NCBI RefSeq assembly: GCF_900119365.1
Contig: NZ_FPJO01000014.1
Span: forward strand, 1-64,000
DNA from: Streptomyces atratus
GTDB lineage: Bacteria > Actinomycetota > Actinomycetes > Streptomycetales > Streptomycetaceae
Reading direction: 5' to 3'
DNA: 64,000 nt
The position numbers were made by a program, and so were the translations under genes. This document shows, one piece after another, positions 36,942 through 45,356 of the stretch (position 1 is its first letter; each line of letters opens with the position of its first letter). The notes under the pieces were generated by a model, which worked only from the letters and a program-made list of their open reading frames with translations, made no database searches and was not told the DNA's origin.

Positions 36942-37984
36942 CAGACGTCGGCCCCGTCGGTGTCGCGGAAGTCCAGGCCGATGTCGAGGATCGGCGAGGA
37001 GTGGGTGAGCGCGCCGACGGCCAGGTAGTCGACGCCCGCCTCGGCGTAGGCGCGGGCGGTGTCGAGGGAGAGCCTGCCGGAGGACTCCAGGACCGCACGG
37101 CCGCCGGTCAGGGCGACCGCCTCGACCGTCTGCAGCGGGGTGAAGTTGTCCAGCAGGATCAGGTCGGCGCCCGCGTCGAGCACCTCGCGGACCTGCTGGA
37201 GGGTGTCGACCTCGACCTCGATCGGTACGTCCGGGAACTCGTCCCGTACGCGCTTGAAGGCCTCGGCGACGCCGCCCGCCGCGATGACGTGGTTGTCCTT
37301 GACCAGCGCCGCGTCCGACAGCGACATCCGGTGGTTGACGCCGCCGCCGCAGCGCACCGCGTACTTCTCCATGGCGCGCAGGCCCGGGGTGGTCTTGCGG
37401 GTGTCGCGGACCTTGGCCTTCGTGCCTTCGAGCACATCGGCCCAGGCGCGGGTGGCGGTCGCGATGCCGGAGAGCCTGCACAGCAGGTTGAGCGCGCTGC
37501 GCTCGCCGGTGAGCAGGTCGCGGGTGCGGGTGGTGACGGTCAGCAGCTTCTGGCCGGGGGCGACCCGGTCGCCGTCCTCGACGTGGCGCTCGACCGCGAA
37601 CTCCTCGGTGCAGACGATGGACAGGACGGCCTCGGCGATGCGCAGACCGGCCACGACGCCCGCCTCGCGGGCGGTGAAGTCACCGGTGGCCACGGCGTCC
37701 TCGGCGACGGTCGCGACGGTGGTGACGTCCACCCCGCCGTCCAGGTCCTCCTCGATCGCGACGTGCGCGACGTCCTCGACCTGGACCGGGTCCAGGCCCG
37801 CGTCGGCGAGGAGCTGGGCGAGGGCGGGGTCGAGGCCGCACTCCAGCGGGTCGAGCTCGTAGAGCTCGTCCCCGCCGCAGCCGCAGCCGTCCCCGCAGCC
37901 GCCCGCGGACGGTGCGGGCGCGCCGATCTGGATCAGCGGTACGTCCACGGGTGTGGGGCGCGGATTCTCTTCGGGCGTGCTCAC
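36941..37984 (-). CDS. nadC: nicotinate-nucleotide pyrophosphorylase with Cys-rich extension
   Basis: NadC converts quinolinate and PRPP to nicotinate mononucleotide, CO2 and pyrophosphate. The 347-residue protein has an N-terminal extension of about 50 residues before the usual catalytic region. That region includes DTRKTTPGLR, EKYAVRCGGG, NHRMSLSD and KDNHV. The extension carries Cys30, Cys34 and Cys36 (CGDGCGC), with Cys49 nearby, as if to bind a metal. The GTG start gives the full extension; a later start at about residue 50 cannot be ruled out. It lies two bases after nadB. Confidence 0.93.
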   Translation of the reverse strand: MSTPEENPRPTPVDVPLIQIGAPAPSAGGCGDGCGCGGDELYELDPLECGLDPALAQLLADAGLDPVQVEDVAHVAIEEDLDGGVDVTTVATVAEDAVATGDFTAREAGVVAGLRIAEAVLSIVCTEEFAVERHVEDGDRVAPGQKLLTVTTRTRDLLTGERSALNLLCRLSGIATATRAWADVLEGTKAKVRDTRKTTPGLRAMEKYAVRCGGGVNHRMSLSDAALVKDNHVIAAGGVAEAFKRVRDEFPDVPIEVEVDTLQQVREVLDAGADLILLDNFTPLQTVEAVALTGGRAVLESSGRLSLDTARAYAEAGVDYLAVGALTHSSPILDIGLDFRDTDGADV

Positions 37985-37986
37985 GG

Positions 37987-39729
37987 TTACGGCTCCTCGG
38001 TGACGTCGGCGGGGTGGGTGGGGGGTGCTGCTGCGCAGTCTGGTGCCTGCGTGGGGCGTACGGGCCCGAATGCCTGGGTCTCCGTCCGACGGAGGACCGG
38101 GCGGCGCTCCGGGGTGAGCCGTACGACGAGGTGGCGGCGCCAGTTCTCGTCGTCGCGCTCGGGCCGGTCCTCGCGCCAGTGGCAGCCGCGGGTCTCCTCG
38201 CGCTGCCGGGCGGCGGCGACCAGGACGCGCGAGACGAGCAGCAGGTTGGTGGCCTCCCACGCCTCGACGCCGGGCACCGCGACCTTGGGCTCGTCGGCCT
38301 CCACGGCCAGGGCGGCACTGTTGTGGAGGGCCTCCAGCTCGTCGGCGGCGGCGGCCAGGCTCTCCGCGGAGCGGAGGACTCCGGCGCCCCGGGTCATGAT
38401 GCGCTGGATCGTGGACCGGGCCTCCGGGGCGATCAGCGGGGAGGGCCCGTGGTCGTCGCCGGTCTCCGCGGCGCCCGCGCGGGGCCGGTCCTCGACGATG
38501 TCCGCCGCGATGCGCTCGGCGAAGACGAGGCCCTCCAGCAGGGAGTTGGACGCCAGCCGGTTCGCGCCGTGCACGCCGGTGCAGGCGACCTCGCCGCAGG
38601 CGTACAGACCGGGCACCGTGGTACGTCCCCGCAGGTCGGTGCGGATGCCGCCGGAGGCGTAGTGCGCGGCGGGGGCGACGGGAATCGGTTCGGTGACCGG
38701 GTCGATGCCGTGGGCGCGGCAGGCCGCCAGGATCGTGGGGAAGCGCTGCTCCCACATCTCGGCGCCGAAGTGGCGGGCGTCGAGGTACATGTGCTCGGTG
38801 CCGAGCAGCTCCATCCGGCGGGTGATGGCCTTGGCGACGATGTCGCGCGGGGCCAGCTCCGCCAGCTCGTGCTGTCCGAGCATGAAGCGCGTGCCGGACG
38901 CGTCGACGAGATGGGCGCCCTCGCCCCGTACCGCTTCCGAGACCAGCGGCTGCTGGCCCTCGGAGCCGGCGCCGAGGAAGAGGACCGTCGGGTGGAACTG
39001 GACGAACTCCAGGTCGGAGATCTCCGCGCCGGCCCGCAGCGCCAGCGCCACGCCGTCGCCGGTGGAGACCGCCGGGTTGGTGGTGGCGGAGAAGACCTGG
39101 CCCATGCCGCCGGTGGCGAGGACCACCGCGGGGGCGTGGACCGCGCCGACGCCGTCGTGCTGGCCCTCGCCCATGACGTGCAGCGTGACGCCCGCCGTAC
39201 GTCCTCCGGCGTCGGTGAGGAGGTCCAGTACGAGCGCGTTCTCCACGGTATGCAGGGCGGCCTCGCGGACCGCCTCGACCAGGGCGCGGGAGATCTCGGC
39301 GCCCGTGGCGTCGCCGCCCGCGTGGGCGATGCGGCGGCGGTGGTGGCCGCCCTCACGGGTCAGCGCGATGTCGCCGCTCTCCGTGGTGTCGAAGTGGGCG
39401 CCGGTCCCGATCAGCCGGCGCACCGCGTCCGGGCCCTCGGTGACCAGCATCCGCACCGCCGCCCCGTCGCACAGGCCGGCGCCCGCGACCAGGGTGTCGT
39501 CGAGGTGCTGCTCGGGGGTGTCGCCCTCGCCGAGCGCGGCCGCGATACCGCCCTGCGCCCAGCGGGTGGAGCCGTCGTCGAGGCGGGCCTTGGTGACGAC
39601 GACGGTGGCGAGGCCCGCGGCGGCGCAGCGCAGCGCGGTGGTGAGACCGGCCACGCCGGAGCCGACCACCACGACGTCGGCGTCGATGGACCAGCCGGGG
39701 GCGGGGGCGGTCAGCCGTATTCCGGTCAC
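37987..39729 (-). CDS. nadB: L-aspartate oxidase
   Basis: NadB oxidises L-aspartate to iminoaspartate, the first step of de novo NAD synthesis, using FAD. The 580-residue flavoprotein has the dinucleotide motif VVVVGSGVAGLTTAL, RWAQGGIAAA, the active-site region HPTVL, HYASGGI and the second FAD motif GLYACGEVACTGVHGANRLASN (in parts). The GTG overlaps the panC stop as GTGA. The Pro-rich C-terminus (about 545-580) is longer than usual. Confidence 0.95.
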   Translation of the reverse strand: MTGIRLTAPAPGWSIDADVVVVGSGVAGLTTALRCAAAGLATVVVTKARLDDGSTRWAQGGIAAALGEGDTPEQHLDDTLVAGAGLCDGAAVRMLVTEGPDAVRRLIGTGAHFDTTESGDIALTREGGHHRRRIAHAGGDATGAEISRALVEAVREAALHTVENALVLDLLTDAGGRTAGVTLHVMGEGQHDGVGAVHAPAVVLATGGMGQVFSATTNPAVSTGDGVALALRAGAEISDLEFVQFHPTVLFLGAGSEGQQPLVSEAVRGEGAHLVDASGTRFMLGQHELAELAPRDIVAKAITRRMELLGTEHMYLDARHFGAEMWEQRFPTILAACRAHGIDPVTEPIPVAPAAHYASGGIRTDLRGRTTVPGLYACGEVACTGVHGANRLASNSLLEGLVFAERIAADIVEDRPRAGAAETGDDHGPSPLIAPEARSTIQRIMTRGAGVLRSAESLAAAADELEALHNSAALAVEADEPKVAVPGVEAWEATNLLLVSRVLVAAARQREETRGCHWREDRPERDDENWRRHLVVRLTPERRPVLRRTETQAFGPVRPTQAPDCAAAPPTHPADVTEEP

Positions 39730-40772
39730 GTGGTGGCTCCGAAGGTCAGCGGGATGTTGTCGATGAGGCGGGTCTTGCCGACCCGCGCGGCGACGGCGAG
39801 GGTCGCCTCGCCGGTGGTGCGGTCGTCGGGAATCTCGGTGAAGTCGGCCGGGTCCACCAGTGCCAGGTAGTCCAGGGCGAGCGGGGGCTGTGCGGCCGCC
39901 GCGTCGTCGAGGATCAGGAGCGCGGCCGCCCGTACCGCCGAGGGGCCGTCGACCGGGCGGGCCAGGGCCACCGCCTGGGTGTCGGCGGCGGCGCGGGCCT
40001 CGCCGAGCGCGGTGAGCGCGGCGGCCCGGCCGGTGGTGGCCGAGGTGGTCTGGGCGCGGGCGTGCAGCGCCTGCTGGGCGGCGAGCCGGTCGCGGGCGGC
40101 GAACAGGGCCCGGGACAGGGCGAGGGCGGTGTGCCGCTCCTCCGCGTCCAGGAAGCGGTTGCGGCTGGAGAGCGCCAGGCCGTCCGGCTCGCGGACCGTC
40201 TCCACGCCGACGATCTCCACGGGGAAGTTCAGATCGCGCACCATCCGGCGGATCAGCGCCAGCTGCTGGGCGTCCTTCTGCCCGTAGAACGCGACGTCGG
40301 GGCGGGTCAGGTGGAGGAGCTTGGCGACGACGGTGAGCATGCCGTCGAAGTGCCCGGGGCGCGAGGCCCCTTCGAGCCGCTCACCCATCGGGCCCGCCGA
40401 GATCCGGACCTGCGGCTCGCCGCCGGGGTAGACCTCGTCGACGGACGGCGCGAAGACCGCGTCCGCCCCGGCGGCGCCCGCCACGGCGAGATCGGCGTCG
40501 AGCGTGCGGGGGTAGCGCTCCAGGTCGGCGGCCTCGCCGAACTGGAGCGGGTTGACGAACACGGTGACGACCACCTGGCCGTCGGGGCCCGCCGCCGCGC
40601 GGGCGGCGCGGATCAGGGTGGCATGGCCCTCGTGCAGGGCGCCCATGGTCATGACGACGGCCCGCGGTCCCTCGAAGGGGGCGAACGCGCCGAGCTCGGC
40701 CGCGGTGCGGAGCAGGGGGGCCGCGGGCCCGTGGGGCGCGGCGGGGCGGGGGGTGCCGGTCGTGTCGGTCAT
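39726..40772 (-). CDS. panC: pantothenate synthetase
   Basis: PanC condenses pantoate and beta-alanine with ATP to give pantothenate. The 348-residue protein has the MGALHEGH motif near residue 43, FVNPLQFG, the GERLEGASRPGHFDGM segment, FYGQKDAQQL and SSRNRFL. An N-terminal extension of about 20 residues and an Ala-rich insertion near residue 235 make it longer than the roughly 280-residue norm. Its start overlaps the preceding gene's stop as ATGA. It supplies the substrate for coaX in the same operon. Confidence 0.95.
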   Translation of the reverse strand: MTDTTGTPRPAAPHGPAAPLLRTAAELGAFAPFEGPRAVVMTMGALHEGHATLIRAARAAAGPDGQVVVTVFVNPLQFGEAADLERYPRTLDADLAVAGAAGADAVFAPSVDEVYPGGEPQVRISAGPMGERLEGASRPGHFDGMLTVVAKLLHLTRPDVAFYGQKDAQQLALIRRMVRDLNFPVEIVGVETVREPDGLALSSRNRFLDAEERHTALALSRALFAARDRLAAQQALHARAQTTSATTGRAAALTALGEARAAADTQAVALARPVDGPSAVRAAALLILDDAAAAQPPLALDYLALVDPADFTEIPDDRTTGEATLAVAARVGKTRLIDNIPLTFGATT

Positions 40773-41707
40773 CGGGGCTCCTGTGATCCGGTGCCCGTGC
40801 CGTCGGCCAGGACCCCGAGCAGGTCCTCGGCCAGCTCCGGCTTGAGCATGCCGTGGGCGAGGGCGCGGTCGGCGGTGGCGCGGGCCATCGCGACGTATCC
40901 GGCCACGGTCTGCGGGGCGTGCCTGCGCAGCTCGCCGATGTGCGCGGCGACCGTACCGGCGTCGCCGCGGGCCACGGGGCCGGTCAGCGCGGCGTCGCCG
41001 GAGCGCAGGGCGTTGTCGAGCGCGGCGCCGAGCAGCGGGCCGAGCATCCGGTCGGGGGCGGTGACCCCCGCCGTGCGCAGCAGCTCCATCGACTGGGCGA
41101 CCAGGGTGACCAGGTGGTTCGCACCGAGGGCGAGCGCCGCGTGGTAGAGCGGACGGGACTCCTCCGCGATCCATTCGGGCTCGCCGCCCATCTCGATGAC
41201 CAGCGCCTCGGCGGCGAGCCGCAGCTCCTCGGGGGCGGTCACGCCGAAGGAGCAGCCGGCCAGCCGCTGGACGTCGACGGAGGTGCCGGTGAACGTCATC
41301 GCGGGGTGCAGGGCGAGCGGCAGGGCGCCGGCCCGCAGCGCCGGGTCCAGGACGCCGGTCCCGTACCGCCCCGAGGTGTGGACGATCAGCTGCCCCGGCC
41401 GCACCGCGCCGGTCCCGGCGAGGCCCTCGACCAGGCCGGGCAGGGCGTCGTCGGGGACGGTCAGCAGCACCAGCTCGGCGCGCGCGAGGACCTCGGCGGG
41501 CGGTACCAGCGGCACGTCGGGCAGCAGGGCGGCTGCCCGGCGCACGGACGCGTCGGAGACGCCCGACACGGCGACCGGCCGGTGCCCGGCGAGCTGCAGG
41601 GACGCGGCGAGAGCGGGGCCGACACGGCCCGCGCCCACGACGCCGACCGTGAGGCGGGCGGGGCGGTCCCTCGCGTCGAGGGGGTCATGGGGGGCTGTTG
41701 CATTCAC
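40769..41707 (-). CDS. Rossmann-like DUF2520 oxidoreductase-type protein
   Basis: This 312-residue protein has a Rossmann-fold start VGVVGAGRVGPALA, a VLLTVPDDAL strand and a C-terminal DUF2520 helical domain (LHPAMTF, HAALALGANHLVTL). The family resembles NADP-dependent reductases such as ketopantoate reductase (PanE), and it is often next to panC. Whether it acts as a pantoate-forming reductase is unproven, but the context makes it plausible. The GTG start was chosen because homology begins soon after it. It is the first gene of the pan/nad/coa operon. Confidence 0.85.
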   Translation of the reverse strand: MNATAPHDPLDARDRPARLTVGVVGAGRVGPALAASLQLAGHRPVAVSGVSDASVRRAAALLPDVPLVPPAEVLARAELVLLTVPDDALPGLVEGLAGTGAVRPGQLIVHTSGRYGTGVLDPALRAGALPLALHPAMTFTGTSVDVQRLAGCSFGVTAPEELRLAAEALVIEMGGEPEWIAEESRPLYHAALALGANHLVTLVAQSMELLRTAGVTAPDRMLGPLLGAALDNALRSGDAALTGPVARGDAGTVAAHIGELRRHAPQTVAGYVAMARATADRALAHGMLKPELAEDLLGVLADGTGTGSQEPR

Positions 41708-41898
41708 GCGGCGATGGCCTTCCGTTCCAGTCCGCAGGGGGTACCGGACGACTCCTCTGCATGCTACGCCAGCGTTTCGTCCTGACTCCTGGCCGTCCAC
41801 AGCCTGTGGGAAAAGTCCGGGCGGGAGGCGCGGCCCGGAGCCGGGAACGCCCGGAAAACCGTGTGGGCCCGCGCTGCGGGCTGCGTGATGATCGTCCC

Positions 41899-43113
41899 AT
41901 GACAGACACAGCAGACATGGGCGGGCAGTCACGGCCGGAGGCACCGGAGGACCCGCGGGAGGAGCTGCGGGAGGAATCCTCTCAGGACGCGCAGCGGTCG
42001 CGCAGGATCAACGCCTGGGCCGCGGCCGAACGGGTCCTGATCCGGCCGGCCATGAACCTCCCGCTCGGTGAGCGGCTGGCCGCGCTGACGGCCGGGGCCG
42101 GGTCCGTCACCGATCTCGACCGCCCCGCGGACATCTACGGCGACGGCGTCGTCGCCGAGCTGGAGGAGCGGATCGCGGGCCTGCTGGGGACGGAGGCCGC
42201 GGCGTTCTTCCCGACCGGGACGATGGCGCAGCAGGTCGCGCTGCGGTGCTGGGCCGGGCGGACCGGCAACCCCACGGTGGCGCTGCATCCCCTCGCCCAC
42301 CCCGAGGTGCACGAGCGCGGCGCGCTGGGGGCGGTGAGCGGGCTGCGTACGGTCCATCCGACGTACGAGCCCCGGCTGCCCACGGCTCAGGAGATCCGCG
42401 ACTTCGACGAGCCGTTCGGCACGCTGATGCTGGAGCTGCCGTTGCGCGACGCCGGTTTCGTCCTGCCGACGTGGGAGGAGCTGGAGGACGTGGTGGCGGC
42501 CGCGCGGGAACGCGATGCGGTGGTGCACATCGACGGCGCGCGGCTGTGGGAGTGCGCCCCCCGCTTCGGGCGGGAGCTGCCGGAGATCGCGGCACTCGCG
42601 GACAGCGTGTACGTGTCGTTCTACAAGACCCTCGGCGGGATCTCCGGGGCCGCGCTGGCCGGTCCCGCCTCGCTGATCGAGGAGGCCCGCACCTGGCGCC
42701 ACCGGTACGGCGGGCAGCTCTTCCAGCAGTTCCCCGCGGCGCTCGCCGCCCTGATCGGCCTCGACCGGGAGCTGCCGCAGCTGGCTTCGTACGTGGCGCA
42801 GGCGAAGGTGGTGGCCGGGGCGCTGGCCGAGGGCTTCCCGGCGGCCGGCACCCCGTGGTTCCGGGTGCATCCGGAGCCGCCGCACACGCACCAGTTCCAG
42901 GTGTGGCTGCCGTACGGGGCGGACGTCCTGACGGAGGCGGCGGTGCGGCAGGCGGAGGAGACGGGCGTGTCCCTCTTCCGCAAGTGGTACCCGGCGGCCG
43001 CCGGGCCGCCCGGACTGTCGTTCACCGAGGTGACGGTGGGACGGGAGGGGCTGGAGTGGACGGCTGGGGATGTGCGGAACGCCGTACGGGAGTTCGTGGA
43101 GCGGCTGGCCTAG
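41899..43113 (+). CDS. threonine aldolase-like PLP-dependent enzyme
   Basis: A 404-residue fold-type I PLP enzyme of the beta-eliminating lyase/threonine aldolase family. The PLP lysine is Lys243 in SVYVSFYKTLGG, the PLP-binding Asp is in VVHIDGARLWE, and FFPTGTMAQQVAL lies near the cofactor phosphate. The usual product would be glycine and acetaldehyde from threonine, though the substrate is not certain. An acidic N-terminal stretch of about 35 residues precedes the domain. The ATG is 6 nt after GATGAT and lacks a ribosome site. Confidence 0.85.
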   Translation: MTDTADMGGQSRPEAPEDPREELREESSQDAQRSRRINAWAAAERVLIRPAMNLPLGERLAALTAGAGSVTDLDRPADIYGDGVVAELEERIAGLLGTEAAAFFPTGTMAQQVALRCWAGRTGNPTVALHPLAHPEVHERGALGAVSGLRTVHPTYEPRLPTAQEIRDFDEPFGTLMLELPLRDAGFVLPTWEELEDVVAAARERDAVVHIDGARLWECAPRFGRELPEIAALADSVYVSFYKTLGGISGAALAGPASLIEEARTWRHRYGGQLFQQFPAALAALIGLDRELPQLASYVAQAKVVAGALAEGFPAAGTPWFRVHPEPPHTHQFQVWLPYGADVLTEAAVRQAEETGVSLFRKWYPAAAGPPGLSFTEVTVGREGLEWTAGDVRNAVREFVERLA

Positions 43114-43370
43114 CGGGATTCCGCCGGGCCGGCGGGGGAATGGCCGGGAGCGCCACAGCCGCCGGTTCCGCGGCTCCGGGCGATCAGGGAACGCAGGGCC
43201 GCCCATCGGAGGCCGCGCGCCGGGCGGCCCGCGATCACCGCGTCGAAGCGGGCCCGGTCGCGTGCCTCGCGCACCACGGCCCAGTCGTGCCGGCCCGGCA
43301 GTGGCGGCGCCGGCTCGCCCCGCTGGGCCGCGCGACAGCTGTCGATCATGTGCTGCTGAATGGCGTCCAT
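43110..43370 (-). CDS. small conserved hypothetical protein
   Basis: An 86-residue protein (MDAIQQHMIDSCRAAQRG, then RHDWAVVREARDRARFDAVIAG) with an Arg/Ala-rich body and a Gly/Pro-rich tail. Family and function are unknown. A GTG two codons upstream is an equal start candidate. Its last bases overlap the stop of the convergent aldolase-like gene by four bases. It diverges from an ArsR-type regulator across an inverted repeat, so it may be regulated by it. Confidence 0.65.
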   Translation of the reverse strand: MDAIQQHMIDSCRAAQRGEPAPPLPGRHDWAVVREARDRARFDAVIAGRPARGLRWAALRSLIARSRGTGGCGAPGHSPAGPAESR

Positions 43371-43411
43371 GGCCACAGCGTGGGCCGGTCCCCGGCCGCT
43401 CGGCCCGCCGA

Positions 43412-43428
43412 TTGACGACCACCGTCAA
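43412..43428. promoter_or_regulatory. inverted repeat between divergent genes, ArsR-type operator
   Basis: TTGACG and CGTCAA form a 6-bp inverted repeat around ACCAC. It lies 42 bp from the small gene's start and 48 bp from the regulator's start. Each arm reads as a -35 hexamer on its own strand. It is the obvious candidate binding site of the regulator encoded at 43476. Confidence 0.6.
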
Positions 43429-43475
43429 ATGGTGCGATGCCTTCCGCGGCCACCCCGCACCATGGAGGGGTGAGC

Positions 43476-44576
43476 GTGCACATCGACATCGCCGGGCTGG
43501 CGCCAGGCCGCATCGTCTTCGAGACCTCCCCCCTCGCCGAGCTGGGGCTGGCCCTGCACGCCCTCTCCGAGCCGGGACACCACCCGGGCCTGCACGGCTG
43601 GGCGACGGCGACCTCCAGCGCGCTGGACCCGGATCTCGCCGACCGGCTGCACGAGGCCGACTTCCTGTGGCGCCACACGTTCTCGGACGTCTTCATGCCG
43701 TTCGCCGGAATCCTCGGCGGCAACGGCCGGACGGGCGCCGACCTCGCCGAGGACCTCGACATCCTCGACCGGCTGGACGACGAGCGGTTCGTCGCCGCCG
43801 CCCTGGAGTTCACCTGCACCAGCCTGTACGGGCAGGGCGCCCCCTCCCCGCTCGACGACCCGACGATGCGCGCCCGCGCCCTGGAGATGGCGGCGGCGCG
43901 CGGCCCCCGGCAGGTGGAGTTCGCCCAGCAGCTGCTGGCCGACCCGGCCCCGGTGCGGGCCTGGGTGCGGCGCCTGTTCGAGGACTGCGACCGGGCGTTC
44001 TTCGCGGACACCTGGTGCCGGGTGCGGGTCCAGCTGGTCGCCGACGCCCGGCACAAGACCGACCTGCTGCGGCGCAGGGGGATCGGCGAGGCGATGGGCG
44101 CGGTCTCCACGGCGCTGACCGTCGACGAGGCCGTGACCCGGATCAGCGCCGACAAGCTGACCGAGGGCCGCACCAGCGCCGTCGGCCCCGGGCTCACCCT
44201 CATCCCGTCCACCTTCGGCTGGCCGCACCTCAATCTGCTGCACGCCCCGGGCTGGCGCCCGGTGATCCACTACCCGGTGCACCAGCCCGAGCTGCCCTCC
44301 CCCGCCTCCGTGGAACTGCTCCAGCTGCGCATGGAGGCGCTGGCCCACCCGATGAGGATGCGGCTCTGCCGCCACCTCGCCCGCTCCCCGCACACGACCG
44401 GCCAGCTCGCCGACACGCACGGCATCACGGCCCCCGAGGTCTCCCGGCATCTCTCGGTGCTGAAGAAGGCGGGCCTGGTCACCACCCGGCGGCGCGGCCG
44501 GTACGTACTGCACCAGCTGGACCTGACCTCGGTGGCACGGCTCGGCAGCGACTTCCTGGAAGGCATCCTGCGCTGA
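43476..44576 (+). CDS. ArsR-type winged-helix regulator with DUF5937-like domain
   Basis: The 366-residue protein has a long N-terminal domain of the DUF5937 type (RIVFETSPLAELGLALHAL onward). A C-terminal ArsR winged helix follows (about 285-350: ALAHPMRMRLCRHLARSPHTTGQLA in parts, EVSRHLSVLKKAGLVTTRRRGRYV). I see no metal-binding cysteine cluster in the helix region. The GTG start at 43476 follows a GGAGGGG site at suitable distance; GTG at 43470 is also possible. The N-terminal domain may bind an unknown ligand. Confidence 0.83.
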   Translation: MHIDIAGLAPGRIVFETSPLAELGLALHALSEPGHHPGLHGWATATSSALDPDLADRLHEADFLWRHTFSDVFMPFAGILGGNGRTGADLAEDLDILDRLDDERFVAAALEFTCTSLYGQGAPSPLDDPTMRARALEMAAARGPRQVEFAQQLLADPAPVRAWVRRLFEDCDRAFFADTWCRVRVQLVADARHKTDLLRRRGIGEAMGAVSTALTVDEAVTRISADKLTEGRTSAVGPGLTLIPSTFGWPHLNLLHAPGWRPVIHYPVHQPELPSPASVELLQLRMEALAHPMRMRLCRHLARSPHTTGQLADTHGITAPEVSRHLSVLKKAGLVTTRRRGRYVLHQLDLTSVARLGSDFLEGILR

Positions 44577-44603
44577 ACGGAAGGCGCCCCGGGCCCCGAC
44601 GAC

Positions 44604-44629
44604 GGCCCGCCGCCCCGGACCGGCGGGCC
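44604..44629. terminator. hairpin between convergent regulator genes
   Basis: GGCCCGCCG (44604-44612) and CGGCGGGCC (44621-44629) pair perfectly over 9 bp around an eight-base loop. It lies between the ends of the ArsR-type gene and the NarL-type response regulator gene. Confidence 0.6.
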
Positions 44630-44635
44630 CGCCGG

Positions 44636-45313
44636 TCAGACCGTCCCGCCACCACCGGCCCGGACCAGCCCCGTCTCGTACGCGAGGACCACGACCTGCA
44701 CCCGGTCGCGCAGGTTCAACTTGGTGAGGATGCGGCCCACGTGCGTCTTCACCGTCGCCTCGGAGAGCACCAGGCGCGCCGCGATCTCGCCGTTCGACAT
44801 GCCCTGGGCGACCAGCAGCATCACCTCGCGCTCGCGTTCGGTGAGCTTGGCGATGTCCTTGTGCTGCGGCTCGCCGGCGCCGCTGGGCAGCATCGGCGAG
44901 AAGCGGTCGAGCAGCCTGCGGGTGGTGGACGGGGCGACGACCGCGTCACCGCTGTGCACGGAGCGGATCGCGGCCAGCAGCTCGGCGGGCGGCACGTCCT
45001 TGAGCATGAAGCCGCTGGCCCCGGCCTTCAGCCCGGAGAAGGCGTACTCGTCGAGGTCGAACGTGGTCAGGATGAGCACCTTGGGCGCGTCCGGCTGCGC
45101 GCAGATGCGCCGGGTGGCCTCGACACCGTCCAGCCGCGGCATCCGCACATCCATCAGCACCACATCGACGGCGGTGGAGCGAAGGTTCTCGATCGCCTCC
45201 GCGCCGTCGCCGGCCTCGGCCACGACCTCCATGTCCGGCTGGGCGGCGAGCACCATCCGGAAGCCGGTGCGCAGCAGCACCTGGTCGTCGACGAGCATCA
45301 CGCGGATCGCCAT
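44636..45313 (-). CDS. NarL/LuxR-family response regulator
   Basis: This 225-residue regulator has a receiver domain with VMLVDDQ and phosphoacceptor Asp55 in LMDVRMPRLDG, the Lys in MLKDVPP, and a C-terminal LuxR helix-turn-helix (about 155-215: LTEREREVMLLVAQGMSNGEIA in parts, TVKTHVGRILTKL). It is the partner of the histidine kinase 43 bp upstream. Regulated genes are unknown. The ATG is fixed by homology; there is a GAGGGG-type spacer only in the complementary sense, so the ribosome site is weak. Confidence 0.9.
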   Translation of the reverse strand: MAIRVMLVDDQVLLRTGFRMVLAAQPDMEVVAEAGDGAEAIENLRSTAVDVVLMDVRMPRLDGVEATRRICAQPDAPKVLILTTFDLDEYAFSGLKAGASGFMLKDVPPAELLAAIRSVHSGDAVVAPSTTRRLLDRFSPMLPSGAGEPQHKDIAKLTEREREVMLLVAQGMSNGEIAARLVLSEATVKTHVGRILTKLNLRDRVQVVVLAYETGLVRAGGGGTV

Positions 45314-45356
45314 GAGGGGTCCTGTCTCCTGTCTGATAGGGCGTCGGCTCCGACGC

